A DNA stretch of 64,000 nucleotides, from positions 537,590-601,589 of the forward strand of contig CAADRB010000027.1 of the NCBI GenBank assembly GCA_900708905.1. Reading direction: 5' to 3'. This document shows, piece by piece, positions 1 through 12,372 of this stretch. The stretch's first letter is position 1. Every line of letters begins with the position of its first letter. The DNA comes from Hymenolepis diminuta (lineage: Eukaryota; Platyhelminthes; Cestoda; Cyclophyllidea; Hymenolepididae). The notes beneath the pieces were generated by a model. The model did not search any database. It had not been told where the DNA came from and saw only the letters and a program-made list of their open reading frames with translations. The position numbers and the translations under genes are program-made.

Positions 1-1623
1 ATGCGCCGTGACTTCAGTCAGCTTCACTATGGAGCACCACTTGATATTCGAAGTCAACTTTTTGAATATTTTATTTTTGAACAAAAAGTATTGTTTTCAT
101 TTTGATTATGCAGTCGCATTAGACTCTTTCATTTAATGATCTAATTCCTCCATACTTGATTTCAATGCAATAATGGAAAATCGTTAAGCGAGTTACTTCT
201 CAAATTCTGGCCGTAACAACCGTATTTTCACGATCAACCTCTCATCAAATACCCATTTCAGTTGTGTGGGCCTCTACCATGTCGTAAACTAACCTAACCT
301 TTTGCTTGTCGAATGTGCACGACTTTGTGACAAATCCCTTATGCATGTTTAGAATGCACCACATCATCCCGCCTAATCCTCGATTATGTAAATATCAATT
401 AGCTTTTTTTCGGATTTGCGGATTTGCATGGGTTTCATAATTTCTCCGCTTTAAAAAGGGGACATTTCGTTTTACTATTCAGCAGGGTGAAGTAACCCTA
501 ATTCTTCGACCGTTAGTATTAAGGTACAATTTTGACTAGTAGTGTATTACTTTTATTTAGTGAAGGGAAACAGATAGTAAAACTCGGAGATATCACCCGC
601 GTTGCAAGTTCCACCGCTTTGTCTTATTGGATTGAGTATTTGGGAGTGGTTCGTTCAGTTATAACTCTAGTTTATAGGCGCCTAGGTAACGGTAGTATTA
701 AATATTTGTTACCATGAGCGACGCTTTATATTTGTCTGCACTTCACCAATTAGTTCACATCTGCCTAATAGTGGAAGGAGATCTCTGCTTGGAATTGACC
801 AAACTTTAAAGATTGGACAGTTGCACCATTTTAGTTGGCCGAATACATATTTCATTATATTAAAGATACCATCAAGATGGCGCTAGGTAGCATGATTTTA
901 ACATAAAGCTTATTTTATTGTAAAGAAACTGCATTCGCTAAACTATTCATTGTCACAAGGTAAATTAAATCTGTTTCTCTAGTGATAACATGTTTAGATC
1001 TCTTATTTTTTTTAATAAAACAAATGAGCTATATTTAAAGTATCTTTATTTTCCGCTCGGGTTAGAATTGTAATAGGATTTTGAATAACTTGATGACAAT
1101 ACTTGCAATAAAATTTAAGGCTAAGGAGCGTCCAAATTGGAGAAAATTGAAGCATCTCTATATGTTCTTTCCTTCTTTTGAATTTGTGAAGGATGGAAAA
1201 ACTTAGTGCCATACAAATGGGATCTGTGTAACTTGATCTTGAGAGAGACCAGTAACTCATTTCAGATTAAATATTATAAATTAATTAATAAGAGATCCTT
1301 TCGAGTAAATTTTGTGGAAATATTTTGAATTCGATTTGATATTCTATTTTTTTGTTCTCTTTATCGTGTGCGTTGAGAATTTGCATTATTATTGCCAATA
1401 TCCTAATGATTTGTTGATTTTAGTTTTGACGTATGATTACTAATCCAAACTGTTTAATCTTCTCTTACATTAAAATCAATCCTAATCGGGAAGGTAAACC
1501 GATTATTGATGGTGTTGTACACACGAGCTACCTTTGCATTTGGTTAAAGCAGAATTCTTTTGATTTGAGTGTTACAATTTCTACTTAAATGTATTTAAGT
1601 AACTACGTCTGTATCTCTTACAG

Positions 1624-3236
1624 ACAACTTCAAGACAGGTATCAAAGGGTGTTCCACAATCTCGAAAAGGAGGCAAAGGAGAAAAAGAAGTTGAAAATGG
1701 AGTGTGAATCACTTCGCTTCAAGCTCCTCGACGCTTATCATAAGATTGAGCAAGTAAATGCTGCCAATGCAAGTGAAGATGATAGTCCTTCCATGACCGA
1801 GTCGCTCTATATGAACAGGTGGGTTTCTAGAACGTTCTCTTCATCACCATGTATTCGCTTATTCTCACCTTTGCCATAAAGGGCACTATATAAGCAGGCG
1901 AATGAATAGAGGTTAGATATGAAAACCGTTTTTCAGCCCAAATGTTGTAAAGGAATTCATTGATCATTATGAATTGAATCACAGATTTCTTGATACTTTA
2001 GCTGTAGAATTTGGGAATTTATGTGATTCAATCTTCTGATCAGCTTGACTTTTGAGTCACCATGGACTCAAAATGCCCACTTCGTCAATTTACTGTCTTC
2101 TAAGCCTGAGAAAAGTATACATTCCTTTTCACCAGGTTCTATTGTGAGGCCCTATTAGTAGAGAAACGTTTCAAAATCGGTTTGCAGTAGTCGGTTTTTC
2201 GCGTTACTTTCAAGTACTTTTGATATTGTAGACGGCGTAAATTTCGGATACTTTTCAAGTGATATACTCAACCATTGGTGATATGTGCTAACTCATATAT
2301 GAAAACAATTGGAAAGTGCTCAAACGTTCTTACAGTTGGGCTGGAGAACAAGTTTTATAATTCACATACTGTGTGTTCTCACAAGTTATAGACTTTGAAG
2401 CTATGAACCTGCTGTAATTGTTTAATGTGCACGAGCTTAGTAATAAAATGTTTTATTTTTATTCTCTGGATCGTGCCAATCTTGGTTATAATATGACAAC
2501 ACCTTTTTATAAATATTAGTCATCGGCAATGTAAATATCCTTCGTGGGTTTTAACTCTCATACTGTGTCTGAGCGCGAATTGGCAAAATATGAGTATATG
2601 ATGAAATCAACATACCATGAGTTTTAATTTTAATTTTGGAATCAGTTGATGATCATTTTTTCATCAAGAGATATGATTTACCTTGTATAATCCCTGTATT
2701 CCGAAGCTTAATTTTCTTCATTTGATCCTTTGTTTTCCGAATGATTTCGTGCCGCTGATATTCAGAGCTGAATGATTGAATTGAATGACTAGTCACTTCA
2801 GTTCTACTCATTTAGATATTTTAAAAACCCCGATTAGATTGTTGAGACTAAATAAAACATTTTAAAACAACAGAGCTCACTAGAGTTCACTCAAAGTGAA
2901 CTCCAACGATACAACGTCGTATGATTTTCATTGCTTAAGACAGGTTGGTCTACAAGATTTTGTTTTCAATTTTACCTTGTTTTCTGTTTGCCATATAGAT
3001 CTGTTTACTCCGATACCCGAGTTACTAGTAGTAATTCAGTAATTGGACGTGGTTCTCGACCGATCTCTGAGACTCTTGAATCTTTTACAACCGATGCAGA
3101 AGACCATCTTCCGGCAGGTTCCTTCATTGCCTTGGACAACCGACCTGCCACAAGTTCAACACGCATGCGTCGAGGTCTCACACATGATCGTACCAAGAGA
3201 CGTACACTAGCTACCTCAGATGAACTTCAACATTGA
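1624..3236 (+). CDS. 3' end of an unidentified coiled-coil protein gene (partial, enters from the left)
   Basis: Two exons, 1624-1818 and 2999-3236, join in phase 2 and end at a TGA (3234-3236). The first is preceded by a pyrimidine-rich CAG acceptor and followed by CAG|GTGGGT. The second follows CATATAG. The joined 144-residue segment starts with about 45 residues of Lys/Glu-rich heptad-like sequence (KEAKEKKKLKMECESLRFKL), typical of a coiled coil. A Ser/Thr-rich stretch (SDTRVTSSNSVIGRGSRPIS) and a basic tail ending DELQH follow. Because the first exon begins in phase 2, further exons must lie upstream, most likely outside the window. The KKKL-x-ME-x-x-x-L pattern before a Ser-rich tail recalls the C-terminus of MTUS/ATIP microtubule-associated proteins, but the match is short and I do not assign it. 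The exon structure is reasonably supported; the identity is unknown. Confidence 0.55.
1819..2998 (+). other. Intron of the unidentified coiled-coil gene
   Basis: Lies between donor CAG|GTGGGT and acceptor CATATAG. AT-rich, with no open frame of note and no repeat I could recognise. The upstream stretch 1-1623 looks equally non-coding and is probably the preceding intron. Confidence 0.5.
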
Positions 3237-6200
3237 GCTTGATACTAACTTTATTCTCCTCCACCTGTTCCGTTTTCGCTCCATTTCACATATGTCTCCC
3301 CCTTCCACCCTTGTAAATAATCACATAATGGAACATTCTTGAGACGCATCACGCGAATTTTATGTTAAGTCATTATACAAGATTGTTACAGTGAATATAT
3401 TTGAGAATTGGCATTTCTTTTTTCGCACAAAATGACTTTCATGAAAAAAGACGAAAATTAAATCAAGCCTGTGGGACGTATTCACAAATGTCATGCCCCT
3501 GATACGTGATATCATACATGAATTGGCAATGCTGGTAAAAGCATGCAACCCAGAAGAGTAATTGGGCGATCACTCTCATTCGAGATCATACTGAGATGTT
3601 GCACTCAGTAATGCACAAGTTCGGAAGCATATGGGTGCTTTCTTGAATGTAGAGAACTTTAAGGTTGAGGATATCGGTAGCAACATACTTTATCACTGAT
3701 GCAGTGGAGGATGCATTCAAACCACATTTCACTAAATTCGAACACTTCGTTAAGAGTTTGTGAATTGAAAGGGCTTCCAAGTTGAGCAACTGTCGAAATT
3801 TGAACTAGAGTATCGAGCTTGTCGGAATTTAAACAGAAAAGGAGGTTATTGGAATGAAATCACTTTCCCATATGCATGATCGGACTGAACGTATCTTAAG
3901 CTTAAAAATACTAATCTGTGATAAGGAAAATGTAAGACTCGTACGTTATATGAAAAATTAAGTTATATCACTCTCAAGTAAGTCGACTCAAATAGGGTTG
4001 GATTTAGGTTATTTAACTCGTTTCGTCCGAATTTGTGTCCACTAATGAAGATAACCAAAATTTGTTTATCAATGATTGACTCACGATCTTGACTGATTAT
4101 TTACAGTGTATTCAAGAAGCATACGGTTAAGACATAAGTTTCCTGTCGCTTTAAGTGCATTAGAACTGCTTTGCGAAGTGCGGAATTATGAAAACGGAAA
4201 CTTGTTGTAATCGTTGTCTAATCACTTTCAAATCGGAGTTCTAATTGTATGTAACACCTCCATATACCTTAACGTCTTAAAAGCTCTGATAAATTGGAAT
4301 ACGCATCTTATCTAGACCACATTATATTGCATCCATGGTAACCATTCAGATACTCAAAGGAGACATTTTACAACTGTGGGAATCCGGTAATGTTCAAATT
4401 TGTCTCTCAAAGGGAGTTTACTGCATGCCAGAACACAGCGAGTCTAGATACCGCAGAATCACAATTCACAGCTTATACAATATGTAAACCTATAATGCTC
4501 AAATAAAAATTCTCCATATTTGACTTGTTTTCTATAGTGCAAATGATTTGTTGAACGTTGCTAATCTTGCCGTCCATCCCGTATATTTGTTATGGTCTCT
4601 TTTAATTAAAAAATTCAAATGCAGGTATGTGATATTAAATCATCGCCAAATGCCTCTACATCACAGATTCTCACAGTGCGTATTTGATACTTTGGACTTG
4701 AAAGGTGATCCGTAAAAAATTAGATGATTTAAATATCAACGATGCGTGAATATCCAAATCGTATTGTCTTACCTGAGAGTTTTTAACTTTAAAATAAAGC
4801 GATTTCTGAATTGAAAATTATTAATAATCTTAATTGCGCTGACCAATGAATGCTTTTAACTGAACTTCTAGGGCTTCTGAGGAATTATCGATGTCATATC
4901 ATAGAAGGTAAAGTTTGTAGAAACGAGAGCCCACGAATCATACTTAAGTAGAGGTTCACAAAAGAGAATAAACAGGTTACTTATTAGTAACAAGTACCAA
5001 TCAACAATTATTGAATGAGAAAAAGTCCGATATGCGCATATTATAATTCAGTAATATATTTTCATTAAATTTGACCTAATTCTCAAAATTTTGTGACGGG
5101 GTAGCCAATAATGCGTTAGAGATACCATATTGAGAATATTTCAGTTAGCGATGCATCCTCTAATCGTATCCTTGAAAAGTTGTTGAGTATATTAATTCGA
5201 AAATGAAATTAAATAGAGAAAACCCTGTGCTGTGTACGATATCAACAGTTCGAAATGAAATAAAAGTTATATTTACAATTATGATGATTTCTTCTTTTAA
5301 AAGGTTTGAAGAACGAGTGACATAAATATGTACTCTGTGGTCTGACCCTTGGAATTGACGGTATAGCTCACATGTTCAGGTATTTAATAAATTTCTGAAT
5401 ACAAGATTGAGGCAGATGTTTAACCAGGTCCCCTCAAATTTACGTCTTTGTATTGACATCTTTGCTTTTTTTTAAAATCAAAATTTGTAATGATTGTCAA
5501 CTTTACATTAAGGACGATGGCTAGCAAATCCTTCTTCCTCCGAACGAGAAGCCCTTCTTCCTCGAAAGTTCTATGAACAATCTAAGGTATTTTTGGTTGA
5601 CTTCAATTTAAACTTCGGTTTCACCTAATCTGCTTAAAGTATCATTCTAATTAATTAAAACGCCTTTGAATAGAGTTAATTTTCCATTTTCTTCGTTAGT
5701 CAATGAGGTACCGGAGAGCACTTTTTCGTCTAAAATTTGCAAAGTGGGGCACTGGAAAATCTTATGAATTCTCGAAATTACTTTTATTAGAGCAATACTA
5801 GGTAGGTACTTATTATATAGGGTTTTCGTATATAACTTCAATTTATTTCATTTTAGTAAAATTTTCACGATACTGTAGTTGAGTAAGAGATGGAGAATAA
5901 CCTAGTGATCTTAAATATATTGAACTATGTTATCTATCAATGTTCTCATTTTAGCCTTATTCAGGATTTACAAGGTTTAGAGTGCTTGAATTATTGTGGA
6001 TTTCGTGCAATATGCTACATTTCCCTTTTTTAGAATGGTCATCCTTTCATTCTTCATTTGCAACTCCTTGTCGATCATACGTGGATATATTGCATGTTAA
6101 CTCCTGCCCTCCTCCCTGTCTTCCTCTTTTGGAGTCATTGTAAACTTTTTGGCTAAGGATTACCAAACTTCATAACCTTCTACAAATTTCAAAATGAACT

Positions 6201-6710
6201 AAATCGAACAAATGAATTGCCAAATGAACAAATTTCCCCGAACGTTCTTGAAAAAATGCAAACTGGAATTCATCTAATAGGCAATAGATCAGCTTACTCA
6301 TTCATACACCCCAACTTCTCATTTATAATTATTGTAAAGTAGTTATTAATTTCAGCATAATTGGTAATACCCTTATTTACTGGTTGTCTATTCATGCCTG
6401 CATTCGTCCGACCAATTAAAACCACATGTGGAGAGGCCGTTTGAGTCACTCCATACCATCACCCACGTACCCTATTAAATAATGCACTGAGTGGCATTGT
6501 AAAGTAGCCAATACCATGAAAGCTTAAGTAAAGCATCGGTTACCAAGCCCTTGCAGAGACTGTGCGCTTTGTGATTGGCTTTTGTTCTAAGTATATCCAT
6601 TGAAGTCTAAGGTTCTACTGTGCGATAAAATCGCTAAGAGAAAAGCGCGCTTGGTTAGAGAAATAGAGAGAAGGAAATAGATTTACTTACATTCATTCAG
6701 CCCAACAAAA
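3237..6710. other. Intergenic region upstream of the first plastin gene
   Basis: Carries the 3' UTR of the left-hand gene and the promoter and 5' UTR of plastin copy 1. Many stops in all frames and no coding ORF I trust. I saw no clear AATAAA close after the stop at 3236 and no definite TATA box. Confidence 0.5.
6692..6710 (+). promoter_or_regulatory. Possible splice (perhaps trans-splice) acceptor in the 5' UTR of plastin copy 1
   Basis: ATTCATTCAG ends at 6700, only 10 nt before the ATG at 6711, and is followed by CCCAACAAAA. An acceptor-like AG immediately before a start codon could accept a spliced leader, which many flatworms use, or the last intron of the 5' UTR. It could also be chance. 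Confidence 0.3.
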
Positions 6711-6992
6711 ATGAGCTTCGACGAAGAACAACTTAATGATCTTTATGCCGCCTTTCCAGACCTTCAACGCATTGGATCTATTCCAACAGATCAGATACGT
6801 AATGCTCTGGAAAAACTCGGATGTCCAGTAGCTGGACACGAACTTCGAGATATGCAAGCGGCTCGCGACAAGATTGGCTCCCTTTGTGATCTTGACGAAC
6901 TTTACCAAATCTACTTAGTAGCTAAGGCAATGAAAATCGATTCAAAGAAAATTTTGAAGGATGCCATTCTCAGGGGTATTCAAGAAGCCAAG
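6711..6992 (+). CDS. Plastin copy 1, exon 1 (degenerate EF-hand headpiece)
   Basis: Starts MSFDEEQLNDLYAAFPDLQR and ends GIQEAK before AAG|GTAACT. The helices of an EF-hand pair are recognisable, but neither loop has calcium-coordinating acidic residues. Confidence 0.93.
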
Positions 6993-9900
6993 GTAACTCA
7001 AATTTCTATAAATTATTTAAAATACAACAAATCAATTACAATAAAACGTATTTATATATTTTATTCATTATTATATTTAATGGTGTTTTTAAAAATAATT
7101 TCAATTTTACTACAATTAAGAAAACTACTTCATTATTTCAAGATATTTACTTTAATTTTCAATAAATAATATTATTATGTGATGAGCGAAATGACTATAA
7201 AGTTACATTTTGTCGCCTTCTTTGCCAGTGTTTGCTAGTTTAACACCGAGTAAGGGGCCAGGAGATCTTATAAACATGGTTCTTACTGTAAACAAGCGGC
7301 CATTTTGATCGCTTATACCGCCTAGAAATCTGTTGCAGCAGTCATTATCATCTCCGAAACATATATTTAAGTTAGCTTTTCGGGATTAGTAATTCAAAAA
7401 GGCGTGGTCAGAATGACTCAGATCAGAGATTTTAATGCCCTCCTGTCAGTTGCTAAGCCACGATATTATTAAACTCAACTATCATTCCAATAGGAGAATT
7501 CAAATACGTGATTCTTAATTATTATTATTATGAGTATTTTGAATTGGCAAAGCAATAAAATCATCTTAATTAAGCTGAATCATTTAAATTGTGTGGTGCG
7601 CTCCCAACTTGAGTAATCTTTTTCATAAAATCACCCCAGTGCGTGCGTTATTTCTATTCTAAAGTGCTCAGGTAAGAAAACGGCATCTTTTGAACACATA
7701 AAGGACTTGAAATGTCACTAATGCATGTAAATAAAAGTGAAACTCATTCAACTCTTGATTTATCTCATTAACAGACATTTGACACGGACTTGGGTGGAAA
7801 ACATACAGTAACAAAATCCGAGGAAAAGGCTTTCTCCAACTGGATTAACAAGCATCTCAGTGGAGATAAAGACTGTGAAGCCCTGGGCCTTATCCCCATC
7901 AATCCCGAAAATGATGGTGAACTCTATGAGCGATGCAAGAACGGTATCATTTTGGCAAAGATGATTAACGTTGCTGCACCAAACACAATCGACGATCGAA
8001 CTCTCGAAAAGGGAGAATCCCTCAAAGCTATCTTTAAGGTGTGTATAAGTTCCATTAATCTTTTACCGAATAGCTGTTACAAGTATTCTGATTCTTTAAC
8101 TATTCAGGTAGCTATCTTATTCTGAAGACGGTAAATTACGTAAGCATGAATAGTTAAGCATGTGGTTTGCTTGTTGCGTATTAGATAAATGCATGGGTAT
8201 CTACTAATTTGTAGTAAGTCTAACATGAACCCGATCTTTATTTCAGAGAAATGAGAATCTTACGTTGGTTGTGAATTCAGCCGCAGCTATTGGATGCTGT
8301 ATGGTGAATATCGGTCCGGAGGATATATCTGGAGGTCGAAGGCACATTGTTTGCGGTCTCATTTGGCAACTAATTCGCAAGGCTATCGTTGATACCATTA
8401 CTCTCGCTCAACACAGTGAGTTGGCTGCCCTGCTCTTACCTGGAGAAACACTGGAACAATTAGCCACTCTCAAACCCGAAGAATTGCTCATGAGATGGGT
8501 CAACTTCCACCTAATGAATGCCAATAGTACCCGAAGACTAACAAACTTCACTACTGATCTCTGCGATTCTGAAATCTATGCGATCCTTATGGAACAGATC
8601 ACCCCAATGGATCTTCGATCCAGACTGATCAGTTCTAAACTCATATTAGAAGAACCATCACTTGAAAAACGAGCTCATATGGTTATGGAGAACGCAAAAC
8701 TCCTCGATGCAGGAACTTTGCTTATTCCTGAAGATATCTACACTGCTAAACCAGGAAGCCATAGTGATAAACTCAACCTCGGTTTTATAGCTACACTCTT
8801 CAACATGTATCCAGGCATGGAACCTCCAGGTGAACTGAACATTCAACCCGAAACACTGGAAGAAAAAACCTACCGAAACTGGATGAACTCTATGGGTGTT
8901 ACTCCAATTGTGAGCAACCTCTATGGAAACCTCAATGATGGTCTTGTTCTCCTTCAGCTAATCGATACTATCCAACCTGGAACAGTAGACTGGAAGAAGG
9001 TGGTAAAGAACTTTGATTCAAAGAAGGCCATTTTCCAGATGCAATCCAATTGTGTACTTGTCATTGAATATGCCAAGGTTCTCGGTATCAAGATTGTCAA
9101 TATTAGCGGTGAGGATATTCGAGAAGGAGCTACTAAACAAATTCTTGGTTTATGCTTCCAGCTGATGAGAGCGTACACTCATAAACTCCTTAAACAGGTA
9201 ATACTTATTTCTATAACTAATCGTTTTGATCCAGCAAAGAATTCATCAGTGTTGATGGTCTGAAATGATTACAACTTGTGTATTGGATTTTGCGTATTTG
9301 TTTAAAATCAAACCAGAAAGCCTGAATGGCGATTATGAACATTGTCACCACTTAGCTTTTTTTCGTGTTTTTGCGCTTCTCTCAGCACACAAACGTACAG
9401 AAAAGATACCTTAAGACATTCCTAAGTGCGGGTTGAACCTAAATCATGAATGTAATGAAATTCTGTGCATTTAATGTCATTACGAATTTATGATCTGAGG
9501 CCCGAAATCAAGACCAATCAATGGATCTTTTGCGACAGTTTTAAGACAAGCGAATCCATATATATATATATATATATACCTATGTTTTAGCAATGTCATA
9601 GACAATATAGAGCCTTCAATTAGTAGCTAGACTTGTGTAGCCATTAGTATTCTTTGCTTATTTGTATACCTTCTTTAACTGGATCTTTTTGGAAAGCGCG
9701 TTTCGTTAAAAGAGCTCAAATTTGTTTTAGGCAAGCGGCGAAGGCAGTAATGCTAAAATTGAAGATTCCGACATTGTGAACTGGGTGAACGAACGCCTAA
9801 AGAGCATGGGTGAGCCAACCATAAGCACATTCCGTGATCCAGCCCTGGCTAACTCCCGTCCAATAGTGGCAGTGCTTGAAAGCATAGTTCCAATGGGTGT

Positions 9901-10096
9901 CTCGAAAGATATGCTTACAAATGACAACTTCTCCAATGCTGTCTATGCTCTTTCCTCATGTCGAAAAGCTGGAGCTCGAGTCTATGCTCTGCCTGAGCAT
10001 ATCTGTACTTGCAATCAGAAAATGATTATGACCATCTTCGCCTGTCTTATTGTCCTCTCTTATCAAGTCAAGGTCGTTACACCAGTCTTACATTAG
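6711..10096 (+). CDS. Plastin/fimbrin, tandem copy 1 (actin-bundling protein)
   Basis: Four exons: 6711-6992, 7775-8038, 8247-9197 and 9731-10096, all phase 0, giving 620 residues; human plastins are about 627-630. Residues 1-94 correspond to the EF-hand headpiece but lack the acidic DxDxDG calcium loops. Four calponin-homology domains follow: CH1 from about 110 (EEKAFSNWINKHL), CH2 from about 258 (PEELLMRWVNFHL), CH3 from about 387 (EEKTYRNWMNSMGV) and CH4 from about 512 (IVNWVNERL, GARVYALPEHI). CH1-2 and CH3-4 form the two actin-binding modules that crosslink filaments into parallel bundles; in tapeworms the surface microtriches contain such bundles. The start is the first in-frame ATG before a conserved headpiece. 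The C-terminus, VKVVTPVLH, is atypical. Copy 2 lies 4.2 kb downstream on the same strand. Confidence 0.95.
7775..8038 (+). CDS. Plastin copy 1, exon 2 (start of CH1)
   Basis: Follows acceptor TTAACAG and ends TTTAAG|GTGTGT, phase 0 on both sides. Contains EEKAFSNWINKHL and a VAAPNTIDDRTLEK segment matching plastin VPDTIDERAINK. Confidence 0.93.
8247..9197 (+). CDS. Plastin copy 1, exon 3 (end of CH1, CH2, CH3)
   Basis: Large 317-codon exon after TTTCAG, ending AAACAG|GTAATA. Contains VVNSAAAIGCCMVNIGPEDI, the CH2 signature PEELLMRWVNFHL and the CH3 signature TYRNWMNSMGV. Confidence 0.94.
9558..9578. repeat. (TA)n microsatellite in the last intron of plastin copy 1
   Basis: An uninterrupted AT dinucleotide run of 21 nt inside the 533-bp intron 9198-9730. 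Confidence 0.9.
9731..10096 (+). CDS. Plastin copy 1, exon 4 (CH4 and C-terminus)
   Basis: Follows GTTTTAG in phase 0. Contains IVNWVNERLKSMG and KAGARVYALPEHI, then MTIFACLIVL, and runs to TAG at 10094-10096. An AAG|GTCGTT near the end could be mistaken for a donor, but the paralogue ends at an equivalent position without another exon. Confidence 0.9.
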   Translation, partial: ASGEGSNAKIEDSDIVNWVNERLKSMGEPTISTFRDPALANSRPIVAVLESIVPMGVSKDMLTNDNFSNAVYALSSCRKAGARVYALPEHICTCNQKMIMTIFACLIVLSYQVKVVTPVLH

Positions 10097-10602
10097 TTAG
10101 GTGGGAGGATAGTCGAATAGTCTCCCTAGATGCAGAGCAGTCTTTTCATTCCACTGTCACTAATCTGTCCTAACTTCTACTCTTTTCTCTCTTGTCCATT
10201 CTTTTATTTCTCGCTATTACTGTTTAACTTGTGCCTTTTCTCTTGGCCGTGCTACAGTGATGTGAAAAAGTTCTTTATTTCTTTTATTATTACCATAAAT
10301 GATTCTGATTAACTGAGTTAATCCTGAATTTGCTCTTTTGGGGGCCTAGATGAACACAAATAGATTTGGTATTTTCGAGACTGTATTTGAAATTTCATTC
10401 AAATATAGCTATTATTTTGTGGATTCTCTCACATTAATTATTCAATTTTATCAATTAATTGAAGTGTATGCCAATTGTGTCCATTACTAACTATAATAAG
10501 ATTTATAGAGATACTGAAATAACTCATTAAATGTACAGAAACCATGTTAGTTCTAGCACTTCTAATTATATTTATTGAACCCGTTTTTGAGTGAATTTTG
10601 GA

Positions 10603-10608
10603 AAATAA
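10603..10608 (+). promoter_or_regulatory. Candidate polyadenylation signal for plastin copy 1
   Basis: AATAAA on the sense strand 507 nt after the stop codon; the clearest hexamer I noticed downstream of the gene. Confidence 0.4.
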
Positions 10609-12245
10609 ACGATACCTTGATCTGTGGACTTTGATATCGGTTCAAGTAAGATACTAGGAATGTTGTAAAATTCAAACTGCTTGAATTGCCAACAGCTTTT
10701 ACAACATATATATAGGTTTATAAATATATTGGACTTTTATGAAATATTTAATATTCTCATTGGTCTCATGGGCTTTCATTTGTATATTGTGAAAATTCTG
10801 TGGTTATGGTTATTCAATATGACCTTTATCTTTGGAATTTGTTCAACATGATAATGGAATAGAAGATATGGAGATGATTGAAGCAATGAGAAAGAGCAAA
10901 GCAGAAACGTAAATAACAATAATAATAATAAGTTATAGTAAATAATTAGGACAAATAATCAAATTATCCTCAAGTTTGTAATTAACATATTATTTCACAT
11001 TGTGCATCAGCCTAAGTCTTACCTCTCACAGTTTCATGAGAAACAGTGCTGGTATCATTGAAAACCAAATAATTCTAACTGACTGATGGAGTTAGCATTA
11101 TTTCCTCCGGTGATTCCGAAATGTATTTTATAGTTCAACAATGTGGTAGCGTCAGAATAAGCAAAATAGCATTGTAGTCTAATAAGGAATCGAATGTGAG
11201 GGTTCGAATGAAAACATATAATGAAGTCATAATTTGAATTCCGGAGGCTTTGTTTTTTTTGCTTTTCCATAAGACCGATAATTTATTTCGTAACATCCAA
11301 ATTTTTAAAGGCGCACTTTTCACGGTTTGGTTCCTCTGAGGTTTCTGAGGTGAGTTCACGTATACAATATTTAAAGGTTCTGATCACTTGATTTCATGGA
11401 ATAGTTGGTCAGGCTACTTAAACTTGTTTATATTTCTCACTATCGTTAGCTATTGGATGAGACTTAGCAGAGATATTTCAGGTATGGCAGAACTCAGTTA
11501 AATTTTCGCCATCTATATTAATAACCTGGTCATTGAATGCTGGATGCTGTTAACATTAATTTAAGCAAGAAACAAGGGACATTTCCGTAAATTTTGACAC
11601 TGATACATTACAATTTGAAGCAGTGGTCTATACTCGAGAAGCAAAACGAGTAATTTGTAATTATAGACCGAGTTGTTTAAAACGAATATCGCGCTCTGAG
11701 TTTAATTCTTATAATTAATTGCCTTTTCGTATCTTTATACTTCATAAAATGAAAAGTGTATTTTTTTACCTTGTCGTGGGCAATAATTTATTAAAACAGA
11801 TAGGACTTAGCTTGAAGAATAATGCCTGCTCGTTTATATTCGTATGCCTTTCATAGCAACGTATGTTATAAACCAGATCCAATTCGTTTAATAACTTACA
11901 CCTGAAATAGCACAAGCTTGTGAGATTAAATAGCAGTTACAATTATACAAAAGTATAATGAGGCGCTTGTTAATGGAGTTGTCTCTCCGTCTCCCTCTAC
12001 GTTATCATGCGTGTACCCGCTAAGCTTCATCCGTAGGTTAGCCAATCTGTTCAAACAAAAACACATGCACAAACGTTAATTAAAGGAATGAGTCACGCTA
12101 TTTATTCAATGTGTGAATCGCCATACCATTTGTCTAAGTCCTGTCATATTGCAACAAATTTGCATGTACTGCCCCAAAATAAATGAAGTGTGTTTTTTCT
12201 AGTTCAAAGAATACGGCATATATTTTAGAAACTGTTTGTGAGTAC

Positions 12246-12372
12246 GCCATTGATACAGCTGTCTACGTGCATTTCCGCAAAGTCATCAGTCACGAGAAGG
12301 ATGCTCATCTGTGCACACCCAACGATGTGAATGGATAACCGCATTGGTTAACCCTAATCAAAAGGAGGGACA
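12246..12372 (+). repeat. tRNA-like (SINE-like) repeat, copy 1
   Basis: Contains GTGCATTTCCGCAAAGTCAT followed by CAGTCACGAGAAGGATGCTC and TGGTTAACCCTAATC. The GTGCAC-TTCYGC, TCACGAG and GCACA blocks recur in the same order at 33609-33720 and, on the other strand, at 46160-46255 and 58520-58633. Spacing resembles Pol III A and B boxes. Confidence 0.6.

Noticed and set aside
1..111. ATG-initiated open frame of about 36 codons at the very start of the window
   Set aside because: It has no plausible donor and no recognisable sequence. It could be the end of an exon from the left, but nothing supports that.
532..717. Plus-strand open frame near the left edge
   Set aside because: No start context, splice signals or domain; probably chance in an intron.
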